61,068 bases of DNA from the NCBI GenBank assembly GCA_017455845.1, contig JAFSYY010000122.1, positions 1 to 61,068 of the forward strand. The letters run 5' to 3'. Under the pieces are notes generated by a model. It saw only the letters and a list, made by a program, of their open reading frames with translations, was not told where the DNA came from and did no database searches. Source of the stretch: Prevotella sp. GTDB taxonomy: Bacteria > Bacteroidota > Bacteroidia > Bacteroidales > Bacteroidaceae. Below are positions 35,811-43,237 of the stretch, one piece after another. A program made the position numbers and the translations under genes. Each line of letters begins with the position of its first letter. Positions within the stretch are counted from its first letter, which is position 1.

Positions 35811-36573
35811 GGATGCGGTGGATATCCTCCTGGTGGCGGTGATGCTCTATTACATCTACCGGCTGATGCGCGACTCCCGTTCGCTGAACGTGTTTATAGG
35901 CATCCTCGTGTTTGTCGTCGTGTGGATCTTCGTGTCTCAGGTGTTGGAGATGCGCCTTTTGGGTACTATCCTCGACAAACTGGTGTCGGTGGGTGTCATT
36001 GCATTGATCGTGCTCTTTCAGGACGATATCCGCAAGGTGCTCTATAACCTGGGAGCCCATCAGAGCATGCGCCGTCTTCAGAGCCTGTTCACGCCGAAGC
36101 GCTTTCGCGATATGAAGAAAGACGATGTGAAGCAGGACATCATGCCCGTGGTGATGGCCTGTATCAATATGAGCCGTGGCAAGGTGGGTGCGCTCATCGT
36201 GTTTGAGCGCACCATGCCGCTGGACGATATCGTCAAGACGGGCGACCGTATTGACGCTAACATCAACCAGCGCCTCATAGAAAACATCTTCTTCAAGAAC
36301 TCGCCGCTCCACGACGGTGCCGTGATCATCAGCAACCACCGCATCAAGGCGGCCGGATGCATACTGCCCGTGAGCCACGACCTTGACATCCCCAAGGAAC
36401 TGGGCCTGCGCCATCGCTCCGCCATGGGCGTTGCACAGGAGAGCGACGCCCTGGCCGTGGTGGTGAGCGAAGAGACGGGAGCCATCTCCATCGCCGTCCA
36501 TGGCGAACTGCACCTCCGCCTGTCGGCCGAGGAACTGGAGAGTCTGTTGACGAAGGCACTTTTTACGCAATAG
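35791..36573 (+). CDS. cdaA: Diadenylate cyclase
   Basis: Makes c-di-AMP from two ATP. 260 residues: three N-terminal membrane helices (about 10-85), then a DisA_N/DAC domain with the catalytic DGA (LHDGAVII) and RHR (GLRHRSAMG) motifs. It is membrane-bound with a cytoplasmic active site. It overlaps the 3' end of folP by 20 bp, which implies translational coupling. c-di-AMP controls turgor, potassium transport and cell wall in other bacteria. No CdaR regulator gene is next to it here. Confidence 0.95.
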   Translation: MIEFGIKDAVDILLVAVMLYYIYRLMRDSRSLNVFIGILVFVVVWIFVSQVLEMRLLGTILDKLVSVGVIALIVLFQDDIRKVLYNLGAHQSMRRLQSLFTPKRFRDMKKDDVKQDIMPVVMACINMSRGKVGALIVFERTMPLDDIVKTGDRIDANINQRLIENIFFKNSPLHDGAVIISNHRIKAAGCILPVSHDLDIPKELGLRHRSAMGVAQESDALAVVVSEETGAISIAVHGELHLRLSAEELESLLTKALFTQ

Positions 36574-36618
36574 ATTAAATTTTTTTGTCAAAAACTTGGA
36601 TATATTAAAAATATTTCG

Positions 36619-36626
36619 TATTTTTG
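36619..36626 (+). promoter_or_regulatory. Promoter -7 element ahead of the small membrane protein
   Basis: TATTTTTG matches TAnnTTTG, about 65 bases before the ATG at 36691. Confidence 0.6.
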
Positions 36627-36690
36627 CCAACGATAAATCAATAACTTTTGGAAAATCAAAACCGGCTGACACCTAAAACTAGTTATCATC

Positions 36691-37164
36691 ATGGAACAAA
36701 GGGCTACTGCACTGCATACATACGCTATGACCTCCCAGATAATATGGGGCGTCGTGGCTCTGTTGTGCGGCTGTGCCATCTATCTCCTCTTCCGCAGCCA
36801 GACCATCCATCTTTACCAGTGGGCGGTGGTGGCGGGACTCTCAAGCATCCTTGACACCCTGCGGCAGAGCGTCCAGCATTGGCAGGTGTCCGACTTTGTG
36901 AGATACAGCCTGCCCGACGGCCTGTATTGCGCCTCCTATATCCTCCTGATGGATGCCGTCTGGAAGGGTGGCAAGGCATCCAGGACTCTCGCCGTGTCGT
37001 TCATGCCCCTTGTCGCCATCACCCATGAGTTGCTTCAGGGTGCCGGCCTGGTGCGGGGAACCTTCGACGTGTGCGACCTGCTTTGCTACGCAGTGCCTCT
37101 GCTCGCTTATTTTGTTGTTTCCAATAAATTTTTTATACATTTTTTTTCAATAACTAAATCTTAA
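36691..37164 (+). CDS. Small VanZ-like membrane protein
   Basis: A 157-residue protein with four hydrophobic helices (for example IIWGVVALLCGCAIYLL and FVVSNKFFIHFF at the end). The size and layout, with MPLVAITHELLQG between helices 3 and 4, resemble VanZ-like proteins, but no signature allows a firm assignment. It has its own promoter and lies directly before the vWA protein gene (4 bp gap), so the two are probably co-transcribed. Function unknown. Confidence 0.6.
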   Translation: MEQRATALHTYAMTSQIIWGVVALLCGCAIYLLFRSQTIHLYQWAVVAGLSSILDTLRQSVQHWQVSDFVRYSLPDGLYCASYILLMDAVWKGGKASRTLAVSFMPLVAITHELLQGAGLVRGTFDVCDLLCYAVPLLAYFVVSNKFFIHFFSITKS

Positions 37165-37168
37165 AATT

Positions 37169-38950
37169 ATGAAGAAGTATTTTTTACCGATGCTCTTAGC
37201 ATCAATCTTTGCCATCGGATTCACCGCATCCGATGACGATGACAACATCCTCGTGGGGCCCGACGGCCCAACTCCCACTCCTACTGTGTCGGGAATCGTT
37301 GAACTGAAGGAAGGTATAGGCGATGCAGATGCTGCCTACGTTACAGACGCCGGCTTCTTCTGCTACAACGAGGATGCCAACAATGAGGCCGAGGACGGCG
37401 AACTCAGTTCTATCTCCTATCTGTCGAAGAATGGTGTCGACATTGCCACACTGCTGTTCACCAAAGCCGACCTTATGCCCTCACAGTTAGTCATTAAGGA
37501 CGAGGGTATTATCTATTTCAGTTATCCCAGCGAGAATATCGTTGAGATAGTCTTCGACAACGGCACAACGGTCTCTTTCATTGGCAGTTACGAGTTCGAC
37601 CCCGCCACGCTGCCCGGCGTCGCACTGGCTGCAAATGGCGATGTCTTCAAGGCTGCGCTGGCCAATGCTGCCGCACTGATGAAACTCACTACTCCCAGTG
37701 CTGCACGTGCCACCAGAGGCTTCTTCGAGGATCTCATTGCCGAATGGGCCAACCTGTTTGACACAATCGTAGGCCAGGACTATACCGACGACCCCGACGC
37801 GCTTGAAAACCTGCCCACCGACGGCGACGGCAACTATCAGTTCGTAGATGTTATCGATGAATGGTACGACGAAGAGATCAGCGATGTGGTCTACTACACA
37901 CTGTCGCTCTGGACCGGCGAGGCTACCTTTAAGGTTGGCGGCTCTTCCTGTACGCTCAGCGCTACTGTCTGGTGCCCGTCCAATGTGTACAACGACTACG
38001 GTGCATACGGTATCCTCTGCGATGCTGATCCCGCCAAACTGGTTCTTGGCGAGGCAGAGTATCAGGATATTGGCTATCAGGGCCCCGACGATAAGAGTTT
38101 CAGCGTCGACTTCCGTGGCTTCAAGCCCAACACCACTTATTACTATCGTGCATATTATGAGTTCCACAGTGCCGACCACGGACCCATCATCACCAAGTAT
38201 GGCGATGCTACCGACAACGTGGTCTATGACACCACCATCAAGTCGTTCACCACGGGCGACAACGTACTGACTGTCGATGTTGTAATGTGTATCGACGTCA
38301 CCGGCAGCATGAGCGGCCTCATCAACACTGTCAAGAGCAATGCCATTGGATTCTACGATGCCTTCAAGACTGTCTGCGACGACCAGGGTATCGGCCTGAC
38401 AGGTCTTAACGCACAGGTTATTGGCTTCGGCGACAAGAATGTAGATGGTCCCAACTGGCTGGATGTCAGCGAGACCTATTGGCTCCCCGAGCAGAAGACC
38501 GAGTTCGACGCCTGTGTAAACAAGTTGTATGCCCACGGTGGCGGTGACACGCCCGAAAGCGGCCTCGAGGCATTGAATGCAGCCTTCAACAAGACCGACT
38601 GGAGCGTTGACGACGGCTATCATCGTCAGGTTGTTATCCTCTGGACCGATGCTGACTATCTGATTGGTTCTTATTCAGATATCGTGTTGAGCGACCTTGA
38701 GGCCAAATGGAACGCCATGCCTTCTGGCCGGCGCATGATTCTGTTCGCTCCCAGTGGAACATGGGGTGGGGGAAACTGGTCCAACCTGGATAGTTGGAAG
38801 AACGTTATCCACTTGACTGACCTGTACAGCGGCTTCAACAACTTCACATACGTCCTGGAGCAGATCGTTGGCGAGTTGACCAGCAAGGCAAGAACCAACA
38901 CGCCGATGGAAAATATCTCCAAGGAGTACTTCGGACGTCCCAACGAATAA
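37169..38950 (+). CDS. Exported von Willebrand A domain protein with altered lipobox
   Basis: A 593-residue exported protein. The N-terminus MKKYFLPMLLASIFAIGFTA runs straight into SDDDDN, whereas a normal family lipoprotein (compare the amylase here) has C between A and S. The lipid-attachment Cys appears lost as an exact codon. Residues about 240-360 include a fibronectin-like segment (NTTYYYRAYYEFHS). A vWA domain at about 368-575 has a MIDAS-type start DVTGSMS and GGGDTPESGLEAL, so it should bind divalent metal and a protein partner. Signal peptidase I could still cleave it and release the protein to the periplasm or outside. Confidence 0.82.
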   Translation: MKKYFLPMLLASIFAIGFTASDDDDNILVGPDGPTPTPTVSGIVELKEGIGDADAAYVTDAGFFCYNEDANNEAEDGELSSISYLSKNGVDIATLLFTKADLMPSQLVIKDEGIIYFSYPSENIVEIVFDNGTTVSFIGSYEFDPATLPGVALAANGDVFKAALANAAALMKLTTPSAARATRGFFEDLIAEWANLFDTIVGQDYTDDPDALENLPTDGDGNYQFVDVIDEWYDEEISDVVYYTLSLWTGEATFKVGGSSCTLSATVWCPSNVYNDYGAYGILCDADPAKLVLGEAEYQDIGYQGPDDKSFSVDFRGFKPNTTYYYRAYYEFHSADHGPIITKYGDATDNVVYDTTIKSFTTGDNVLTVDVVMCIDVTGSMSGLINTVKSNAIGFYDAFKTVCDDQGIGLTGLNAQVIGFGDKNVDGPNWLDVSETYWLPEQKTEFDACVNKLYAHGGGDTPESGLEALNAAFNKTDWSVDDGYHRQVVILWTDADYLIGSYSDIVLSDLEAKWNAMPSGRRMILFAPSGTWGGGNWSNLDSWKNVIHLTDLYSGFNNFTYVLEQIVGELTSKARTNTPMENISKEYFGRPNE

Positions 38951-38977
38951 TCATTGACTCAACTTTTAGTAGTTAAT

Positions 38978-39096
38978 GTAGTTAAAGTAGTTAAAGTAGT
39001 TAAAGACAATAGTCTTATCCCCTGCTCATCCTTTCGGAGCGTGGAATCTGAAGCAGCAAATCTAATGTCTTTAACTACTTTAACTACTTTAACTAC
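38978..39096. repeat. Long inverted repeat after the vWA gene
   Basis: A perfect 31-bp inverted repeat (38978-39008 against 39066-39096), each arm itself made of GTAGTTAAA repeats, around a 57-base centre. It starts shortly after the vWA stop and could end transcription from either side, though no T-tract is present. Confidence 0.9.
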
Positions 39097-39149
39097 TTTA
39101 ACTCCCTTAACTACTCAACTTGCGAAAGTTGAGTTGACTTATAGAAACT

Positions 39150-39265
39150 GTATACAACTCGTATTCCGGCTGTATACAAATTGTATTCAGGCCGAATACA
39201 GTTTGTATACAGCCGGAATACAGTTTGTATACAGCCGGAATACATTTTGTATTCGGCCGGAATAC
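39150..39265. repeat. 11-bp-phased array of GTATAC/GTATTC hexamers
   Basis: Eleven hexamers, each GTATAC, GTATTC or its complement GAATAC, are spaced by exactly five bases, giving an 11-bp period. The spacers alternate between AT-rich (AACTC, AAATT, AGTTT, ATTTT) and GC-rich (CGGCT, AGGCC, AGCCG, GGCCG), so the full unit is 22 bp. It lies between the convergent ends of the vWA and Rid-family genes, in a 342-bp gap with no gene. Confidence 0.95.
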
Positions 39266-39292
39266 AAATCAAAGAAAAAAATGGTGGTGAAA

Positions 39293-40315
39293 TTACTTGG
39301 ATAGCGATGCGATGCACTCCATCTCGACGAGCCAGGCAGGACGGCACACCTTGGCGTGGGTGATGATGTGGGGCACGCAGGGATAGGCCTGCTGCATATA
39401 CTCTTCGATGGTGGCAGCATCGGCCAGGTCGCGCAGGTAGATGATAAAGTACTTCACGTCGGCCATGGTGGCACCGCCGTCGGCCAGCAGGGCTCCGATG
39501 TTCTCCAGCAGTCGCTCGGCCTGCTTGGTGACATTGCCGATATTAATCACTTCGCCATGATGGTTGATGCTTGCCGTGCCCGAGATGAAATACTCGTATT
39601 TATGCGGCAGGCAGACGCGCACACCACGCTCGAAGGCCACCCCGTATTCATGGGTGGGGTTCAGGTGGTCGAGGGCTTTCAGATAGAGCAGGTCGTCGGG
39701 CGTGATTCCGGGGGCGGTGAGGAAGTCGATGGCTACGCACACGTTCTTGCCCATGGCGCGCCCGCCGATGCCTGTGCTGGCAATGAAATGGGTGTCGATG
39801 GTGAGTCCGTGCTGCCGGAAGATGTCGTTGCGTGCCTTGACGACGCCGTCGTAGTTGGTGTCGATGTCGCGCACGTAGATCCATGTTCTCACGCAGTGGT
39901 CTTTGAGGCTTAGGCCTTTTTCCTGGAGCAGTGCGAGGTATTTGTCGAAGAGCATGACGGTCTGCATGTACGAGCCGAAGTTCATCACCTCCTCGTCGGT
40001 GAGGCGCAGGCTGTGCATAATGAAATGGCTCTGCTCGTCGCTGGTTTTCAGCAGCAGACCGATCTTCGCGCCGCCGATGGGCGACTGCTGTATGATGGTG
40101 CAGGCGGCATGGCCTATCTGTTCGGTCATGAGCGGCGACTGACGCAACTGTTCTTCCTGGTTGGCAATGTCGCTGAGGAAGCATTTGGCATAGCAGAGGG
40201 TGCGTTGCTGCTGTCGCTCCTTTTCCAGATAGTCTTTTACTTGCAGGTAAATATCGTCGAGACGCTGCTCAAAGAGTCCACGCCCGTGGTCGGTAAATAT
40301 CTCGTAACGGTCCAT
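39293..40315 (-). CDS. Rid/YjgF family protein, chorismatase-like
   Basis: A 340-residue cytoplasmic protein. The C-terminal 120 residues have the YjgF/RidA fold pattern (YEYFISGTASINHHGEV, GNVTKQAERLLENIGALL, MADVKYFIIYLRD). The N-terminal half has a second related domain (VMNFGSYMQTVMLF, RTWIYVRDID). This two-domain length matches the FkbO/Hyg5-like chorismatase group rather than single-domain RidA deaminases, but the substrate is uncertain. The next gene upstream on the same strand is the propeller lipoprotein, separated by a 200-bp palindromic element, so joint expression is possible. Confidence 0.75.
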   Translation of the reverse strand: MDRYEIFTDHGRGLFEQRLDDIYLQVKDYLEKERQQQRTLCYAKCFLSDIANQEEQLRQSPLMTEQIGHAACTIIQQSPIGGAKIGLLLKTSDEQSHFIMHSLRLTDEEVMNFGSYMQTVMLFDKYLALLQEKGLSLKDHCVRTWIYVRDIDTNYDGVVKARNDIFRQHGLTIDTHFIASTGIGGRAMGKNVCVAIDFLTAPGITPDDLLYLKALDHLNPTHEYGVAFERGVRVCLPHKYEYFISGTASINHHGEVINIGNVTKQAERLLENIGALLADGGATMADVKYFIIYLRDLADAATIEEYMQQAYPCVPHIITHAKVCRPAWLVEMECIASLSK

Positions 40316-40343
40316 CGATTTTAATTTTCGATTTACATATTTT

Positions 40344-40547
40344 GAGTCTACTTTAAAAAGTCCCTGTTACTGCCTGCAAACAAGCCGCATGGCACTCCCC
40401 TCCCATGTAGGGGAGGGGTAGGGGTGGGGTGACAAACTTGTTCAGTGACAGGAAGATACAGACCCCACCCCTGCCCCTCCCCTTGGAAGGGAGGGGAGTG
40501 CCATGCGGCTTGCTCTCTCGCGATAGTGGACTTTTTCAAGTGGACTC
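40344..40547. repeat. About 200-bp palindromic element
   Basis: Nested inverted repeats: imperfect outer 20-bp arms (40344-40363 and 40528-40547), a perfect 24-bp pair (40381-40404 and 40489-40512) and an inner G/C-rich pair (about 40408-40430 and 40463-40484). No coding sequence. It looks like a MITE or REP-type element and lies between two genes on the minus strand. Its G/C-rich core is of the same style as the element in the helicase gene. Confidence 0.92.
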
Positions 40548-40567
40548 ATATTTTCTATTTTCTATTT

Positions 40568-42199
40568 TCAATCTTCAATTCTCAATCTCCGAACGTATTT
40601 CACGGGCTCGCCGTCGCTGCCTTTCAGGGTACTTGCAAACGTCTGGGGCGTTACTTCGACGGGGCCGCGCATAAACTCGGGGATGTTGTAACTCTTCATG
40701 AACTGGCGGTGGTAGTCGGGGTCGGCCTGTGGCAGTTCGAAGGCTTTGCTGCCCTTGCCATCAGCATCGATGTGGGCGATGAACGGGCGTGTGAAGCCGC
40801 CGTCGTTGCGCCTGCTGCTGAAGACCACCCATCGGCCGTTGCTCGACCAGGAGTGGTAACTCTCCGTGTCGTCGCTGTTGATTTCCTCTATTTTTCGAGG
40901 TGCGAGGTACGAGGTACGAGGTACGAGGTCCCTCGAAAGATCCATCATCCACAGGTCTGCCTCATGGTGCCAGATATGGAACACGCCGTAGTTGCCCAGG
41001 GTGAACATCAGGAAGCGTCCGTCGGGCGAGATGCGTGGCAGCGTGGCGCTCTTGTCGAGGCTGTCGGCAGCAAAGACCAGTTCGCGTGGGCCGAAGGTGT
41101 AGGTGTCGGGGTCGAAGGATTTGCGGTAGATGTTGTATTTGATTTCCTTGGCCCGCAGGATGACTTCCATTTCTTTGCTGACGGTGTCGCGGAACTCGAA
41201 ATGCGCACTGCAGTAGTAGATGCTACGGCCGTCGGGTGCCCAGCAGGGATAGACCTCAAACTCGGTGGTGTCGTTCTCGATGTTGGTCACCTCGTTGTTC
41301 TCCACGTCGTAGGCAATGAGGTCGCTGGCCGAGTCGAAGACCTCGATCTTGTTGTTGTTGTGCGTGTGGAAACTCTGGCCGGTGTGGTTGGTGGAATAGA
41401 CGATGAGCGGCAGCCAGGGATGCCAGGCGGGATAGACGCCGGCGGAGATGATGGAGTCGTTGCGCATATTGATCTTGCGCACCGTGCCGTCGTAGCATAT
41501 CACCGTGCCGCCGTGGTTCTGGCGGGCATGAAACTGCATGCGCTTCGGGTTGTACTGCTGGTAGTTGTGGCAGTTCACGCACTGGCCCTTGTCCTCGGTG
41601 CTGCAGAGCATGTTGTCTACCATCACCGTCTCGTCGTAGTTCTCCAGGCAGCGCTGGTTCAGCGTGAGTTCCTCGTAGGCCACGTAGGAGGGCGAGATCA
41701 GACGGTAACTGATATAGGGGTCAATGCTGTCGGGCGAGACGTAGATCTTGAAGGGGTTGTAGTGCTGCCACTGGTTGCCGCTGCGGGTGAAGACGTCCAC
41801 CAGTATGGCTTCTCCCTTGGCGGCGGCGGTGAGTTGGCGCCAGTCGGCTATGTCGGGCTGCACCTTGTCGCCGCCGCAGACGAGGGTGATGGCCGCAGCG
41901 GGAAAACCGCTGCGCACGGACGCATCATGGGGGGTGATGGCCGCAGCGGGAAAACCGCTGCGCACGGACGCATCATGGGGGGTGCTGGCGAGGGTGAAGC
42001 GGGCCACCACCTCCTCGCAGGTGCTGTCGTTCATCTCGAAGGTTAGCGGAGCGATGTTGACGGGTATGGTGACGTCGCGGTAGTCGGGATAGATGTCTGG
42101 TGCCTTGTTCACGTCGGTATAGTGTTCTGGCACGGAGGCATGATGACAGCCCGTCAGCACGGTGGCGATGGCAAACACATATAGAAATATTCGTTTCAT
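40568..42199 (-). CDS. WD40-like propeller lipoprotein with a CxxCH motif
   Basis: A 543-residue lipoprotein starting at 42199 (MKRIFLYV) with lipobox VLTGC. The body is a TolB/PD40-like propeller (WAPDGRSIYYCSAH, RISPDGRFLMFTLG, WSSNGRWVVFSSRR). Near residue 205, CVNCH is a c-type heme-binding pattern, so it may be a periplasmic monoheme protein, although other cytochrome features are not clear. Two repeats are inserted in frame: PHDASVRSGFPAAAIT twice in tandem (48-bp unit) in the N-terminal part, and LVPRTSYLAPRK near residues 421-433. Both belong to repeat families seen elsewhere in the window. Confidence 0.8.
   Translation of the reverse strand: MKRIFLYVFAIATVLTGCHHASVPEHYTDVNKAPDIYPDYRDVTIPVNIAPLTFEMNDSTCEEVVARFTLASTPHDASVRSGFPAAAITPHDASVRSGFPAAAITLVCGGDKVQPDIADWRQLTAAAKGEAILVDVFTRSGNQWQHYNPFKIYVSPDSIDPYISYRLISPSYVAYEELTLNQRCLENYDETVMVDNMLCSTEDKGQCVNCHNYQQYNPKRMQFHARQNHGGTVICYDGTVRKINMRNDSIISAGVYPAWHPWLPLIVYSTNHTGQSFHTHNNNKIEVFDSASDLIAYDVENNEVTNIENDTTEFEVYPCWAPDGRSIYYCSAHFEFRDTVSKEMEVILRAKEIKYNIYRKSFDPDTYTFGPRELVFAADSLDKSATLPRISPDGRFLMFTLGNYGVFHIWHHEADLWMMDLSRDLVPRTSYLAPRKIEEINSDDTESYHSWSSNGRWVVFSSRRNDGGFTRPFIAHIDADGKGSKAFELPQADPDYHRQFMKSYNIPEFMRGPVEVTPQTFASTLKGSDGEPVKYVRRLRIED
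40899..40935. repeat. GTACGAGG-type repeat in frame within the propeller gene
   Basis: GAGGTACGAGGTACGAGG units, the complement of the GTACCTCG family. On the minus strand they encode LVPRTSYLAPR. Confidence 0.85.
41885..41980. repeat. 48-bp tandem repeat with hairpin, in frame
   Basis: Two 48-bp units, each with the palindrome GCAGCGG-GAAAA-CCGCTGC. The encoded 16-residue unit is PHDASVRSGFPAAAIT. The period is a multiple of three, so the frame is kept. Confidence 0.92.
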
Positions 42200-42287
42200 T
42201 CGTTCAATTCGTTCTTGCTCTGGCAAGCGTCTCCTTACGTCGCCGAGCGGTCGTTAAAAGGGATGGGAAAGTTCAGTTACTTATTTA

Positions 42288-43217
42288 TTACTTACTCCCT
42301 TTCTCCCCTGCTTCCTTCAGGAAGAAGTCGGTCATCTGCTTGAAGGTGGACTCGTTGAACGTCACCGGGCCATGCTGTCCGTTGGGCACGCTGACAAAAG
42401 TCTCCAGGCGGCCTGCCTTCTTCAGGGCTTCGGAGAAGTTGACACCCTGGCAGTGGGGCACTACGTTGTCGGCATCGCCGTGGAAGACGATGAAGGGCGG
42501 GTTGCTCTCGCTGACGTATGTGATGGGGCTGATGAGTGCCACGAGGTCGGGGTTGCCGGCAGGTGCGCAGCCCATGAGTGCGGCTTCTGGCGAGCGTCCG
42601 TCCTTCACGGTCTCACAGTTCTCCATGTGGGCCATGTCTACAGGTCCGAACCAGTCGGCCACGGCATCCACGGTGCTCGGGAAGTCGAGGTTGCCGCCCA
42701 CGTTGCCTTCGAGGTCAACGGTGACATTTCCCACGGTGCGCTCCTTCATGCCGTTGGTCACGCCGGCCAGCGACGACAGGTGCCCGCCGCTGGAGAAGCC
42801 GGTGATGCCCACAAACGAGGTGTCGAGTTTATATTCCTTGGCATGGGCACGGATGAAACGCAGGGCGGCCTTCACGTCGTGGATCTGTGCGGGGAACTTT
42901 GCGTCGCTGCTGCTGCGGTGGTTGATGCACACCACGGCGAAGCCGGCATCGGTCAGTGGCTTGCCCATCGACATATAGGTCATCTGCTTCATGTTGTTAG
43001 CGAACCAGGCACTGCCGTAGATGGCCACCACGACCTTGTATTTGTCCTTGCCGGTGTCGGGCAGGTAGATGTCGAGCAGGTGGGCCTCCATGTCGTCGCC
43101 TGCATAGTTCACGTTTTTGAATGTAGCATTGTTTTCAGGCATCTGGAAGCCTCCTTGCGGCTGTGCGGTTGCAATCATGGCCATGCATAGCATGATGGAA
43201 AGAATAATTGTTTTCAT
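42288..43217 (-). CDS. Secreted alpha/beta-hydrolase esterase
   Basis: A 309-residue exported esterase; start at 43217 (MKTIILSIMLCMAMIATA signal peptide). The long open frame upstream of this is out-of-frame holB sequence. Catalytic Ser lies in GFSSGGH, Asp in HGDADNVVP and His in NGQHGP; an oxyanion motif AIYGSAW replaces HGG. The type is the hormone-sensitive-lipase/carbohydrate acetyl or feruloyl esterase group common in polysaccharide-degrading Bacteroidota. It might deacetylate xylan or pectin fragments and so serve the GH43 and GH51 enzymes of this window, but no substrate is proven. It follows holB on the same strand with only 20 bp between. Confidence 0.82.
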   Translation of the reverse strand: MKTIILSIMLCMAMIATAQPQGGFQMPENNATFKNVNYAGDDMEAHLLDIYLPDTGKDKYKVVVAIYGSAWFANNMKQMTYMSMGKPLTDAGFAVVCINHRSSSDAKFPAQIHDVKAALRFIRAHAKEYKLDTSFVGITGFSSGGHLSSLAGVTNGMKERTVGNVTVDLEGNVGGNLDFPSTVDAVADWFGPVDMAHMENCETVKDGRSPEAALMGCAPAGNPDLVALISPITYVSESNPPFIVFHGDADNVVPHCQGVNFSEALKKAGRLETFVSVPNGQHGPVTFNESTFKQMTDFFLKEAGEKGSK

Positions 43218-43237
43218 TGTATGTGTATGTTTTATGT

